Of a DNA stretch of 64,000 nt, positions 1-11,516 are shown piece after piece (position 1 is the first letter of the stretch; every line of letters begins with the position of its first letter). The DNA is from Panagrolaimus kolymaensis. Lineage: Eukaryota > Nematoda > Chromadorea > Rhabditida > Panagrolaimidae. Under the pieces are notes generated by a model, which saw only the letters and a list, made by a program, of their open reading frames with translations, did not search any database and was not told where the DNA came from. The stretch spans positions 186,001 through 250,000 of the forward strand of contig JAJQJQ010000081.1 in assembly GCA_028622995.1 (NCBI GenBank). Reading direction: 5' to 3'. Made by a program: the position numbers and the translations under genes.

Positions 1-2594
1 CGATGATGGAGCAAGATCATCTCAAATTGCTGTTTTCAATCCGTATTACACCATGTCAATCCAAAAACAACGTAGTATGCTTCCTATTGCAAAAGTATGT
101 TTTGGTTTAAAGTTCTTTTCCTCATCTCATCATGATATGAATTTTAGTATCGAATGCAAGTTTTATATGCTCTTGAAAGATTTCGAACTGTTATCATTGT
201 TGGTGAAACTGGAAGTGGAAAAAGCACACAAGTGCCACAATTTTTAATGGAAGCTGGATGGTGCAGTGATAGAAGGCTGATTGGAATTACACAACCAAGA
301 AGAGTTGCAGCTGTTACAGTGGGTGTTTATTGACCTTTTGATTCAAATATTAACATGTTAAATTTTAAGCTTGCCACAAGAGTTGCCGATGAACAACTTT
401 GTCGATTAGGTGGAAAAGTTGGATTTGTTGTTCGATTTGGTGGAGTAACAAGTGATGAAACTATGATTCAATATATGACTGATGGATTATTACTGAGAGA
501 AATGAGTGCTGATCCTTTGCTGTTAAAATATAGGTAAGCTCTTGTTTTTTATTCTTTGCCTAAAAACATTATTTTTCAGTGTTATTATGATCGATGAAGC
601 TCATGAACGCTCTGTTAATACCGATCTTTTACTTGCACTTTTACGTCGACTACAAAAAATTCGTGAAGATTTGAGAGTTATTGTCTCATCAGCAACTTTG
701 GATGCAGCATATTTTCGACAATTTTTTGAACTCAATGATACCGATGATCCAATTAAAGATACCGCTGCAATTGTTTCTGTGGAAGGAAGTACTTATCCTG
801 TGGATATTTTTTATGCTGAAAAGTATGGTTTTCATATTGCATGTGTACGTCATTCACGAACTCTTTATTTTTTAGGCCTGTTCCAAGTTATGTCAAAGCT
901 GCACTTTCAACTATAATTGATATTCATACAAGGCATCCAAGTGGTGATATCCTGGTTTTTCTTACTGGACAAGATGAAGTTGAAGCAATATGTACTGATT
1001 TGAAAGAACAAACAAAGACAATGAAAAACTGTGATAAGCTTTGGATTGTTCCATTGTATGGTGGATTATCACAAAAGGAGCAGGTATGAGCGTTTTATTT
1101 TGTGATTTCGATAATGAAAAAGGTGTTTTAGTTACGAGCATTTGATTCAACACCATTTGGAACGCGGAAAGTTGTAGTTGCAACAAATATTGCTGAAACA
1201 TCGGTTACTATTCCCGGCATTTCTTATGGTAAGCAACAAATTTTAGACCATATTTTTACTTTCTGTTTATCTAAAACATGTAATATTCTTGCTTCATAAC
1301 TCACCTTTACTTTTTTAGTGATCGATTGTGGCTTTGTAAAGATGCGAATTGCTGATCCTCAAAATGGAATTGAAACTTTAATGGTTGTACCTATTTCTCA
1401 AGCTGCTGCTGATCAACGAGCTGGAAGGGCTGGTCGTGTACGCCCAGGAAAATGTTATCGTCTTTATCCTGAATCAGAATTTAAAAAACTTCTCTTTGCT
1501 ACTGTTCCAGAAATACAACGATGCCATTTAGCTCCTGTTATTTTACAATTAAAAACTTTGGGTGTATCAAATGTTGTTCGCTTCCATTATCTTGCAAGAC
1601 CTCGAGTTAAAGCAATGGCAAATGGATTTGATTTACTTCATGCTTTGGGAGCTATTGATGATGAAGGAGCGCTGACGAATAATCTTGGAACTAAAATGTG
1701 TACTTTACCATTGCCACCAATGCATTCAAAGGTTTTGTTAACATCAGAAAAATTTGGCTGCAGTGAAGAAATTGTTACCATTTTGGCTATGATGCAAATT
1801 CAAGATGCTTTCAATTTACCGAGAAATGCTAAACATGAAGCCGTAAGTTTATTTTTGTTAAACCATTTGTATATTTTTGTCTTACTTTGATGAATTTCAG
1901 GAACTTACAAAACGTGAATTTTCTGTTGCTGAAGGTGATCATCTTACAATGCTGAATATTTATACTGCTTTCATCGCCAACAACAAAGCTCAAAAATGGT
2001 GTAATCAATTTCATGTCAACTACAAAGGTCTTCTTCGAGCTCAAAATATTCGTGACCAACTTATCGCTTATTTGAAGAAATACAAAATCAAACTTGTCTC
2101 TTGCAAAGGATTAATAGGCGAAACAGAAAAGATTCGAAGATGTTTATTAAGTGGTTTTTTCACCAATGTTGCAAAATATGGTCACGATGGTCGATATCAC
2201 ACTATTTATGAAACAACAACCTTCAATGTTTATAAAGGTTCAGCAATCATGTATCGAAGTGAACTGCCAAAATGGGTGGTTTTTACTGATGTATTACAAA
2301 ATTCCATAAGAGATTTAAGTGAAATTGATCCAGAATGGATTCAAGAATTGGCTCCTAACTTTTATGATTATGGATCGGTAAGTGTCTTCTATGATTTTGG
2401 TGTCATTAAAACTTTTTTTGTTTCTTTATTTGCTTGCATTTTTTCTGTGCTAGTATTTTCTTACTTTAGTTACTTCATAGCTTACTAAACATTTTTTTCT
2501 TTTTCAGACTTCTGAAGTTACTCACCGAATATCATCGTCATCAAGACCTCAACCATTTTTATTGGATGATGACAATATAGCTGATTTGAATTGA
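1..2594 (+). CDS. DHX35: DHX35-type DEAH-box RNA helicase (5' partial)
   Basis: ATP-dependent RNA helicase of the DEAH/RHA group, closest by eye to DHX35, a spliceosome-associated factor. Exons: <1-94, 148-318, 370-533, 580-822, 876-1083, 1132-1228, 1319-1842, 1901-2377, 2508-2594, with consistent phases. Helicase motifs appear in order: GETGSGKST (motif I), IDEAHER (II), SATLDA (III), [19 protein letters not shown] (V) and QRAGRAGR (VI). They are followed by the winged-helix/HA2 region ([21 protein letters not shown]) and the OB-fold end ([13 protein letters not shown]). The first visible residues ([18 protein letters not shown]) match the DHX35 N-terminus, so only a short 5' piece lies outside the window. 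The last exon is a short Ser/Asp-rich tail. An AATAAA lies at 2666-2671. Family identity is strong; the spliceosomal role is taken from the family. Confidence 0.93.
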
Positions 2595-4552
2595 TCTCTT
2601 ATGTTCATTTATTATTGTTATTGTATATCTCTTTTTTTATGATTGTTATTATTGTACATTGGATGAATAAAGTTGTTTTTTATTTTAATATTGTTTCACT
2701 CATTTGAATATCCACTTTTTACACTTTCCATCCATCATAGTTATCGACGTAATCGTTTGCTTCATGCTTTTTTTGGGTTGAATGCACACGTAACAAGATC
2801 CCGCTGCTCGATTGCAGCAGCAGCAATCGCAAGCATAGTCGAGCAACATTATTTAATTGCCTTTAGGGCATCAAACATATTGGATAAACTAGTTGATAAA
2901 AATTTATTTGGACATGTTAAACTTTTTTTATTTATTATTTTTGACTGACCATTAAAGGGAAAAGGAAATAGGAAGGAAGAAGATTTAATACGTTATATCC
3001 AGTATTTTTCTTGTTCTTCCAAAATTGTTACAAAAAAAGTTAATGTTTTTTTTATTTATATTTATATTTTCGGAAGAAAAAATTATCTAATTTTATGTCT
3101 TTTATGTATGTAACAAGCTTGACGCCGACGCTGCTCTTCCATCTGATGGATAAGAGACAACACGTAATGTCCATTACCCGTTTTTTGTCTTCAACTTCTG
3201 AATTTCTTTGTTGATGCTGCGCGTTTGTTTGACCATCATTTTAATGGTCATCGGCGGTAGCGACTGGCTATTTTTTGTTGTCGTCGTCGGTTGCTTCTAA
3301 AATAAAATAAAAAATAACGTCGTCGCAGAGCTTCGAACAACAAAACCGGTATTTGCCTTTTTTTGCTGCTATGTTTCTTGTTGAAAAAAAAGTTAAAGCA
3401 AAAATGAAAAGAAGGAAGCAATGGCAGTTTTTTTCGAATTAATTTTTTGCTACTGCCTTTCGAGGGATAACCAAAAATAAAGGAAGAAGGACTGGATTGA
3501 TTTGATCCAACGAAGAAGAAAAAAAAAGAAGGAGGAAGAGGAGGTGGAGAATCTTCTTTTATTCTCCATCTTTTTTTTTGTTTTACTTCCCCAATCATGT
3601 TTGCCTTTTATTAAACTAAACTGTTTTTATATGTTTGGACATAATCAGTTGAAAAAAGGTCCATTTTATTGTTGGCTTTTGGATTTTATTTTTTGCGTGT
3701 ATTTAAAATTTTTTTTGATATGTAATCGAGTTTGAGAAGAGGGCTGTGGTAGCTTGGAAATTAAGATAAAAGCGAAGGATTATGAAAGCCAAATATTTTA
3801 TTGTTTGATATTTTTGGGTCTAAGAATTCAACGATAGCTTTTTAAGGATTTTGAAACTTTTTTAACCATTTTTTAAATTAATCTTTGCCATTTCCAAGGA
3901 TTCATTAATCCATAGAGTAACCTTGATAGTTTTCGATCCTTTTCTTCATCACTTCAAGATTCTTTAATTTTTTCCTTTTCGGTTATTTTAAAAATAAATT
4001 ATTTTTTTGACATGAATAACAATAAACACTTGAAAAATAAGTTTTGATTAATTAACAAAATAAATTGTTTATAATCTTATTTTAATTTCTTCCAATTAGC
4101 CGCCTGCTATCGCCAAAAATAAGAAGCAGGCGTTCATTTTCATTGTTCATCCAATGAATGACATGAAGATGTTCTTCCCGAAAAACATGAACGGTTTTCG
4201 AATTTTTTCTTTCTTTCCAACAAATGAAAATGGAATTAAAACATGATTCGTCGACCCAAATTCATTTAATTAGCATTCACAAAAATTGAGAGAGGGAGAA
4301 AGAAAGGGAAAAGAAAAGTGAAAGAATTTGATTTGATTCGAAAAAAAATTCAGTGAGAGATTTATGGAATCCCACTCTCCTCCTCTTCCTTCAAAAAATA
4401 ATTTTATTCGAGTATTTTTTTTTCTTTCTGGACGCGATCTTATCGAGTTTAAAATATTTTTTGTTTGTTTGAGTTTTAATAATGGATTTATAAATTTCAA
4501 TATTTTTTTAGGAATCTAAACTTAGGATAAAAAAAATAAACAAAACAAGAAA
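2595..4552. other. Intergenic, no gene seen
   Basis: Holds the 3' UTR and AATAAA of the helicase gene. The rest is AT-rich sequence with long A and T runs and short purine tracts around 3500-3550. Open frames here are low-complexity and lack splice support. A T-rich AG at 4510-4511 is the likely trans-splice acceptor of the next gene. Confidence 0.6.
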
Positions 4553-5085
4553 ATGGAAAGATCATCAGTATTGTTCGGCCTTATTGCAATTTTCTCCCTT
4601 ATTTGCATTATCTCTGCTCAAGATGGCAATGATAATTGTTACATTAATGATTCGGGTAAGTAAACATTAGGAGGACCATCATCGGCTGTTTTTTTGGGCT
4701 CAAAAATTTCCATTGATAGTAACAAATTTTGTTAAAAAATGATTACTGTCACTAAAGTTCATTACCAAACAAAGAATTACTTTCGCCCTTTTTTTGCACA
4801 ACAATTGCCCAACTAATTTTAATAATTGCGTAATAATAATTCCTTTTTTTTATAGGATTCACATGTTGCAATAAAGAACTTGAAAGTGCTATGAAATCCG
4901 CTATGAGTGGAGATGATCTTTTATCTTCAGCTGATTCAATTCAAAAAATGGCTGAAGGATCTTTGGGAGGCAAATTTGAAACCGTTGTAGCTTTGGATGA
5001 TTTTGCTTATAAATCTCATTATAAACAAGGAAAAACTTGCAAAGTTGAAAAGGATGGCCAATATGCTCTTGCATGGCAACCATAA
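4553..5085 (+). CDS. Secreted ground-like domain protein (short form)
   Basis: Small secreted protein of about 111 residues in two exons (4553-4655, 4856-5085). Residues 1-24 form a signal peptide (hydrophobic core LFGLIAIFSLICIISA). The mature part is a nematode ground-like domain: an initial Cys, the CCNKELE signature, then KFETVVALDDFA and a final CK-x-E-x-DGQYAL segment. Ground-like proteins are nematode-specific secreted proteins related to the hedgehog-like groundhog/warthog families and linked to cuticle and extracellular matrix; no enzyme activity is known. The T-rich AG about 40 nt upstream of the ATG suits trans-splicing. An AATAAA lies at 5313-5318. The exact paralogue name is not assigned. 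Confidence 0.85.
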
Positions 5086-5776
5086 GAAAAACAAAGGTGC
5101 ATATATGCTTTTTTGGAGAAAAAAGTTGCTGCTGCAGTTGTTGTTGCTGCGAAATATTATTTTGTTTTTTTACCATTAATTTTTCTTTCTCTTTAACCCT
5201 GATGCAAATATTATTTTTTATATCTGTGCAATTTGATGATAATTGAGTGCTTTCTGAATTTTTATATACTGCCTTAGTTTTTATTTTTTTTATAAATAAT
5301 AAAAACTCTTTAAATAAAGATGTAACTTTCTTGAATCAGCTTTGATAAGAAAAATAACTCATTCGATGGAATTAAAGCAAAATGAAATAAGCAACCAAAG
5401 AAATAAAAAAATATTCATCCCCAAATTATTAAAAATTTGTTTTCAGAAGATTGAAACAAACTTTTTTTCACTTCGTTTTTATTATGAAATAACAGATTTG
5501 TTTTCATGTTTCATGGTAAAGCACCTCTTTAAAGGAAAAAGCTTTATCAAAAAAAAATTTCTGAGCCAAATCTTTATTATAAAAATATTTTTTTTATTAA
5601 CGCAAGCATTTTCCTTTTTTAAACGTTGTGGAAATTTTTGATAGATAATTTAATGTTTTATTAAACAAATGTTTTTAGTTATAAATTTCAAAAATGCATA
5701 TTTTGTTTGTTTTAAAAACAAAAAAATTTCTTTGTACATTCAAGATATGGCCATAAATTACAAATTTTTCTTATAC

Positions 5777-7920
5777 TTATGAAAATGATAATAACGGAGT
5801 GTTGGGTTTTGTCAAGGAATAAGGTTCAGGAGTTCCATAAATTAAAATAACTTTTTTATCCACTATTGTTTTACAAATCAAATTGTCTTTGAATCTAAAA
5901 ATTTTTGAGATATCAAAAAATGTAAAATTAGAGAAAGGAATTTTTTTACCTTGTTTTGGAAGCAAAATCACCCGTTCCAATAATAATTTCGAATGTTGTT
6001 TTAAAAACTTTTTCGGCTTCATCCTAAAATATTTCTTTTATTTCGGATTTTTTTAGAAAAAAACAATATTATAGAATTATGATGTGCTTTTTCATTCTGA
6101 GACAGACTATATGTAATTATTTTCCACAAAAATGTAAGGTTGAAAGAAAAAAAGATACAAACCTGTAAAGTTGTAGCAAATGCATGAACATTACATTCAG
6201 ATAATTGCTTTTGTTGAACTTTGGTATTGGAACGATATATTAATTCTTCAAGAAAGCGATTACAACATAAAAACCCTCCAGCAGTTCGATAACAATTGGG
6301 TAATGGAAAGGTGGCTTCAGGAATAATTTCAAGATCTTCATCTTCTTCTTCACCTTCGCCACCACCGCCGCCGCCGCCAGCTGATGGAGCAGCAAATTGT
6401 CGACGGGAAAACTTCTTTTTGGGCTGCAAAATTTATTTCACGGGTGTTTATGGAATTTTTTTTATTACGAAAAAAATTGGAATCAACAGAAGCAAGCGAA
6501 AACAAAAAAGTAAAAAAGCGAAGAAAAAAATCTTTATTTTAAAAATTAATTAACTAAAGCAAAAATTTAATAAAAATTTAAAATTAGTAAACAAAAAATC
6601 AATGAAAAGCAAAAAAATAAATAAATAATATTATCTCACTTTTCTTGGATGAACTCGAGATGGTCGAGGAATGGATTCAGATAAAGCAGATTGAGGATTA
6701 TCTCCAATTGAAACGGCATCCTTTAACCTTGCAAATACATCTTCATCGTAGTCGTTGTCTTTGGTGTTGAAGGTTTCTTTTTCAATTAATTCAGCTGAAG
6801 ATTCATTTTTCGTGGAGGATTGGATTGGTTCAGAAATTTCAGAAGGGACATTAGAAGGAATATGAGTGAAAGAATTTTGTTGGCCATGTTTTATATTTTT
6901 GCTGGGTTGAACCGATTCTGGCACCACATTTTCTGAATTTGCCGCTGGTAATTTTCCATTTTGATTTGCTAAAATTGCTTGTTTGGATGGTGCTTCACCA
7001 AAAATCGAATCAGCTACTTCTTCATCAACTTTGTCAAAAACATTTGGTTTATTGTCATCATTTTGATTTTCTGAATTCGTTTCCAACACCGCTGTTGTTG
7101 CTTGATTTTTAGCTATTGGAGCTGCGGCATATGCATCCGGAATAACATATGGTCGAATTTTTCGATGGGATGAAAATGGATCAGGATCTGGATCATTTGC
7201 AGTATCAGCCACAGCTGATGACTCACTCGATGCTTTTATATCTCGATTAATGCTTTTGTACCTCGTGGAGGGATGTCCATAACTGTTTAATGGACCTGGA
7301 TTAGGCATAGCGGGTTTTTCATAATTCTAAAAAAAAGTTTTTCTTGAAAAAATGTATTTTTCTTAGTTAGCTATTGTGGCTTTTTTGAATCGAGATCGTT
7401 TTACACAATGTTTATAAGTTTTGAGTTTTGTCTAATTTTCAAGGCTTTGAATTAATCAAAGTCAAAAAAAAAATTTATCGATTTTTCAACCGAACATCAC
7501 TCACCGCCTAAGGCTATGATGATGGAAGGGGGAAATAATAAGCATAAAAAATGCTGACAATGAAAAAAAAAATGAAAAAATGAAATAAATAAATTACTTT
7601 TGGCTCATTACTTCTTGTTTGAGAAATTAAAACAGGAAGAGATTCTCGTTCTTCTGGGGCTATAGCAGCAGTGGCTGCTGCAATAATATCAGGATTGGTT
7701 TTATTTTGGTTTTTTTCATCATCATTGCTGTTTGGATATGTAATAATAAATTTTCCATCTAAAGTTGTTTCAACTTCTGGTAATTTATCCTAAAAAAGCT
7801 GACGTAAATTAATATTGACGCGAGTCAAAAAAATTGATTTACCACGGATGCAGCAGTATCAGCTTTTAGTTGACACACTAACAAAGAAATATATAGCCCA
7901 AATAGTAATAATATCCTCAT
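5777..7920 (-). CDS. Secreted ground-like protein with long disordered N-terminal region
   Basis: Six exons on the minus strand (7843-7920, 7598-7789, 6640-7326, 6163-6423, 5950-6023, 5777-5894), all in phase, about 469 residues. It starts with a signal peptide (MRILLLFGLYISLLVCQLKA). A long Ser/Asn/Pro/Asp-rich, probably disordered region of about 300 residues follows, then a poly-Gly/acidic stretch encoded by a GCC/GCG-type repeat near 6360-6381. A C-terminal ground-like domain ends the protein: NCYRTAGGFLCCN, a helix with NVHAFATTLQ, FEIIIGTGDFASKTR, LICKTIVDKKVILIYGTP. The GTGAG donor after the third exon is preferred over the immediate stop (TAA 6631-6633), because it joins in phase to the exon carrying the domain. 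It is tail to tail with the short ground-like gene, about 690 nt apart. Confidence 0.8.
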
Positions 7921-8635
7921 ATTTTTCTAAAACTAAAAACAGTTGCGTTAATACTCAAAAAATAAAAATCCCGCTTAAAATTCCAAATAAAAATTGAATG
8001 TTAAAGTACATACATAAACAAATTAACGAATTTTTTATCTCGTAAAAAGTTGTTTTATATTAAAAGGAAGTAACAAAAAAAAACTAAATCATCACGAGAA
8101 AAAAAGGTACATAGAATTGATTCAAAAAGCCGTGATTGTTTCGGATGTATGAGAAGTTAATTAAGCAAGCAGATAACATAGAGTCGAGCGAGCTGACACC
8201 ACAATAACGGGATAAACGTGCGGGCGGCGTTTCTCTCTCTCGGAAGAATGAAATAATCTTCATTTTATTTTTTAAACCAATTTTTTGATGATTTCAATTT
8301 AGGATTCTAGTTTTTAAAATACATCAGTAAACTAACTTCCTTCCATTTCTCTTTCATTTATGAGTGATTTCTGATATAAAGCAAACAAACAAATTGTTGT
8401 TAAAAAGTATGGGATAAATTTTGGTTTTGTAATATTTAATATTTTTTACACATAAACTGCTTCTTTAAGCCAAGTGAATTACTTCTTTTTAAAATAGAGA
8501 TTTAAAAATGTTTTACAACAAAGACATTGAAAGTTAAAAGTTGAAAAAGTTTATTTTATAACAAAACAAAACAAAAAAACAGAAAACCAAAACAATATTT
8601 AAAACAATTATTCATCATCAGAATTTGTTCCACTG
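7921..8635. other. Intergenic, no gene seen
   Basis: Upstream region of the long ground-like gene and 3' flank of the bromodomain gene. The segment around 8520-8600 resembles the 3' flank of the paralogous coiled-coil gene near 11450-11515, so the paralogues share their 3' ends. An out-of-frame relic of that shared C-terminus is visible at 8608-8635. Confidence 0.5.
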
Positions 8636-10967
8636 TTAGATATCACTTTCTTCTCCATCACTGGTTTCATCACTATCAGAACTTCCATCGGAGCTGCTTG
8701 AAGTATATTCGGATGAAGAATCATCAAAATGTGTTTCACGAATGGTTTCTTTATTCCAACTTTCTCGCGCTTTGGCAGCTGCAGAACGTCGTTTACCTCC
8801 TTGAGTACCATTTGCGAATTGAGTTGATGATTCTTCTTCTTTAGCAATATTTGGATCAAAGAGTTCCATTTGATAAGCAGTTAATTCCGTTGAGGACTTC
8901 TCGGCCAAAGATTCAAAATATTGTACAGCATCAACAGGATTTGGGTTGTCAATAACATGGATCAAAGTTTCGACCAATCTCATGGAATCAAACGCGATTT
9001 CTGAGTCTTGACCATTGTATTTGATTGCATTAGAAGCGATCAATTGAATATCCAATTTGAGATGTGCCAAAGTTCTGAAAATGAAATCACCAATTACAGT
9101 CATCAAAGAAATTTGTTGTTCGTTACCTGTAAAACTTATTAATTGCACGTTGCCTAATCGTCTGCAAATCAATAGGATAAGGAACAATAGACAAGTAATC
9201 AGAATATTCAATGGTGTCAACAGGTTGTCGAAAATGGGATAAATCATTGACATCAATCAATTCTTGCAAGGCAGAAATAATTTTAACCAAATGATGTGAC
9301 CGTGCTAGTTCAGCATTATTACCAACATCGATAGCAGCTCCAGAAGGCAATTTCCAATCATCGCTTTTAACAGAAATAAGGCCATATTTTTCGATTTGAG
9401 TTGATGTTGCTACACTTCCGCAGCTTCTTCCAAGTGTCAAAGGTTGAATATCCCAAGGAGAGCAATCAACTGGTTCTTCTTCATCATCCCATTTAACTTC
9501 AATCGAATTGAAGTAGCATTGAGTATAGCCATGATGGTTAAGTTCGCTTCCTTGTACTGTACCAGTCCACCATTTGCCGTCAATAAGACCTTCAATTTGA
9601 TCACCAGCGTTAAAAACATGTTGAATTGATCGTTTATAAAGTGAACGTGGAATGATATAATCGTCAGTGCCTCCTAATTCATGAAAACTAAAAAATTAGT
9701 AATTAAATGATTGGTAATAAGAAAACAACTTACAAAACCTTGATGATTTTGCCACTTTCTAAATGAAGCCAAAGTAAAACACAATGATAAGGTTTGAAAC
9801 AGTATTCAAGCTTTTGAATTTTCGCATATTCTTGACATTCTAGATCTCGAGTAGGATAATCTCGTCTTTCAGGAACATAAACTTTACTTTTTTTGCAATC
9901 ATCGAGATAATACTTATGACCAAGAGGAAAATACACCACGCGATCATCAAGCTGAGGAATGTAAGGAAAGCGTTGAATTGAAACTTGAGTCATCCAATCT
10001 GGATATTGCATTTTTCGTTGATTACTTCCAAGTGTAACGGCAAGAGCAGCTGTAGAAGATGTTGGTTGCTCTCCATTAGGAATTGAAAGATCAGGACTAT
10101 TGTTGTCATCTGAAGAGATTCGGCCAGGACCACTTCCAGGATTTTCAATTCGAGTTTCATTTGGATTAGCCGATGTGTGATCTCCATTTGCGCTTCGAGT
10201 AGCAGAATTTGAACGACCAGAATTCGCAATTTCAACTTCCATAGCTTTTTCATTATCATTTTCTTGATGACCAGCTTCCATTTGTGCAATTTTAGTTTGA
10301 TCAGCTTTACACTTAGCTTCCAAATGAGAGATCTAAATAATGGAATATTAAATGATTTAAAAATAAAGAAAAAAACAAACGGTTTTAAGATGAGCTTCAT
10401 TTGTGGATTTCATTTTAGCCATGCCATCTTTCAAAAGATCAAGAGTATTTCGAAATTGAGCGTTACTTTCAACTTGTTCATCGTACTTCTTTTGGAGGTC
10501 TTCATATTGAGCTTGAAGTTGTTGATGGCCGGTTTGAAGATCTTTATAAGTTGATTCCAAAAGTTCCATCTAAAAATTATTGCAAAATAAAGCTACAAAG
10601 TAATTAAAATACATACAGTATTTAGTTGCTTTTTACTTTCAATTTTCATGCCAGTAATGATTTCGTTTAAGCGAGTGATTTCACCATCAGCTTGAGGTTG
10701 AGGAGATCGAGCAGTTTGGTCATCATGAAGTCGTTGAAGTCCAAGGTTCTGTTGCTTGAGATCATCACGTTGAGTTTCAAGTTCTTGATATTGTTGCTGG
10801 ATTTTTTCATGCTTTTCTTCCAAAATACCCATCTAAAAATAAAAGGGGTATTAAATTAAAATATACAAGAATCTAGCCTTTTTTAATGCTTGTTCGTATT
10901 CTGATTTCCATTTAAGAGCCTCATCATCTGACCATGGTCGTTTGCGATTGTCTACAGAATCTGACAT
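8636..10967 (-). CDS. BRWD/PHIP-like protein: coiled coil + Tudor-like + bromodomain, no WD40
   Basis: Six exons (10878-10967, 10617-10832, 10381-10569, 9734-10332, 9127-9687, 8636-9074), about 697 residues. Residues 31-180 are coiled coil rich in Gln, Glu and Lys. Residues about 275-460 match the BRWD/PHIP cryptic Tudor region: DDRVVYFPLGHKYY, then IEGLIDGKWWTGTVQ and VKWDDEEEPVDCSPWDIQP. Residues about 504-594 match the BRWD C-terminal bromodomain (FRQPVDTIEYSDYLSIV, PYPIDLQTIRQR, KYNGQDSEIAF with the acetyl-lysine-binding Asn). The tail is Ser/Asp-rich. PHIP/BRWD proteins read histone marks, usually through WD40 repeats plus two bromodomains; here the WD40 repeats and the first bromodomain are absent. 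Intron 1 uses a GC donor (10876-10877). An AG at 10978-10979, just before the leader of the ATG, suggests trans-splicing. A chromatin-reader role is inferred. Confidence 0.82.
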
Positions 10968-11516
10968 TTTAAGCAATCTAAAAATGCATTAATGTTATCA
11001 AGAGAAAAGTAAGAATTTTTGCCTCAAAAAACGAAAAAACAACGCCAGAAATCACATGAAATAATAATAATTTTTTTTATGTAAACGAAATAAAACATAA
11101 AATTTTTGGCGGCAAAACTTTAAACTTTGTTTCGAGACTATTATCATTCTTTCCATGGGATTTTTTTTGTCTCTCTGCCAGTTTGGGAACCATTTATGGA
11201 AAGAAGGAATTCAAAAGAATGAAAAATAACACATAAAATTTTTTTGTTTGATCGAATTTTGAACTTTCATTAACAAAATCGAAAAATCCATATATTTTTA
11301 AAGTCCCTCCTTTAAACTTGCTCTATCTTCTTATTATTTTTGAAAATGACGTACATGTAACATATTTTTTTTTATCCCTTAAATCAAAAAGTATCTAATT
11401 ACTCTTCTGAAATATTGTGATAAGTTGAAAAAGTGGTTTAACGAAGACATTAAAAGTTAAAAGTTGAAAAAGTTTATTTTATAAAATAACAAAACAAAAA
11501 ACAATATTTAAAACAA
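10968..11516. other. Intergenic between coiled-coil paralogues
   Basis: Promoter side of the bromodomain gene and 3' flank of its paralogue. AT-rich; I saw no coding segment. The stretch 11448-11515 resembles 8520-8600, as expected from tandem duplication. Confidence 0.5.

Noticed and set aside
6631..6639. Stop codon ending the long ground-like gene right after RVHPRKVR
   Set aside because: A GTGAG donor lies exactly there and joins in phase to exons carrying the ground-like domain, so the stop is intronic.
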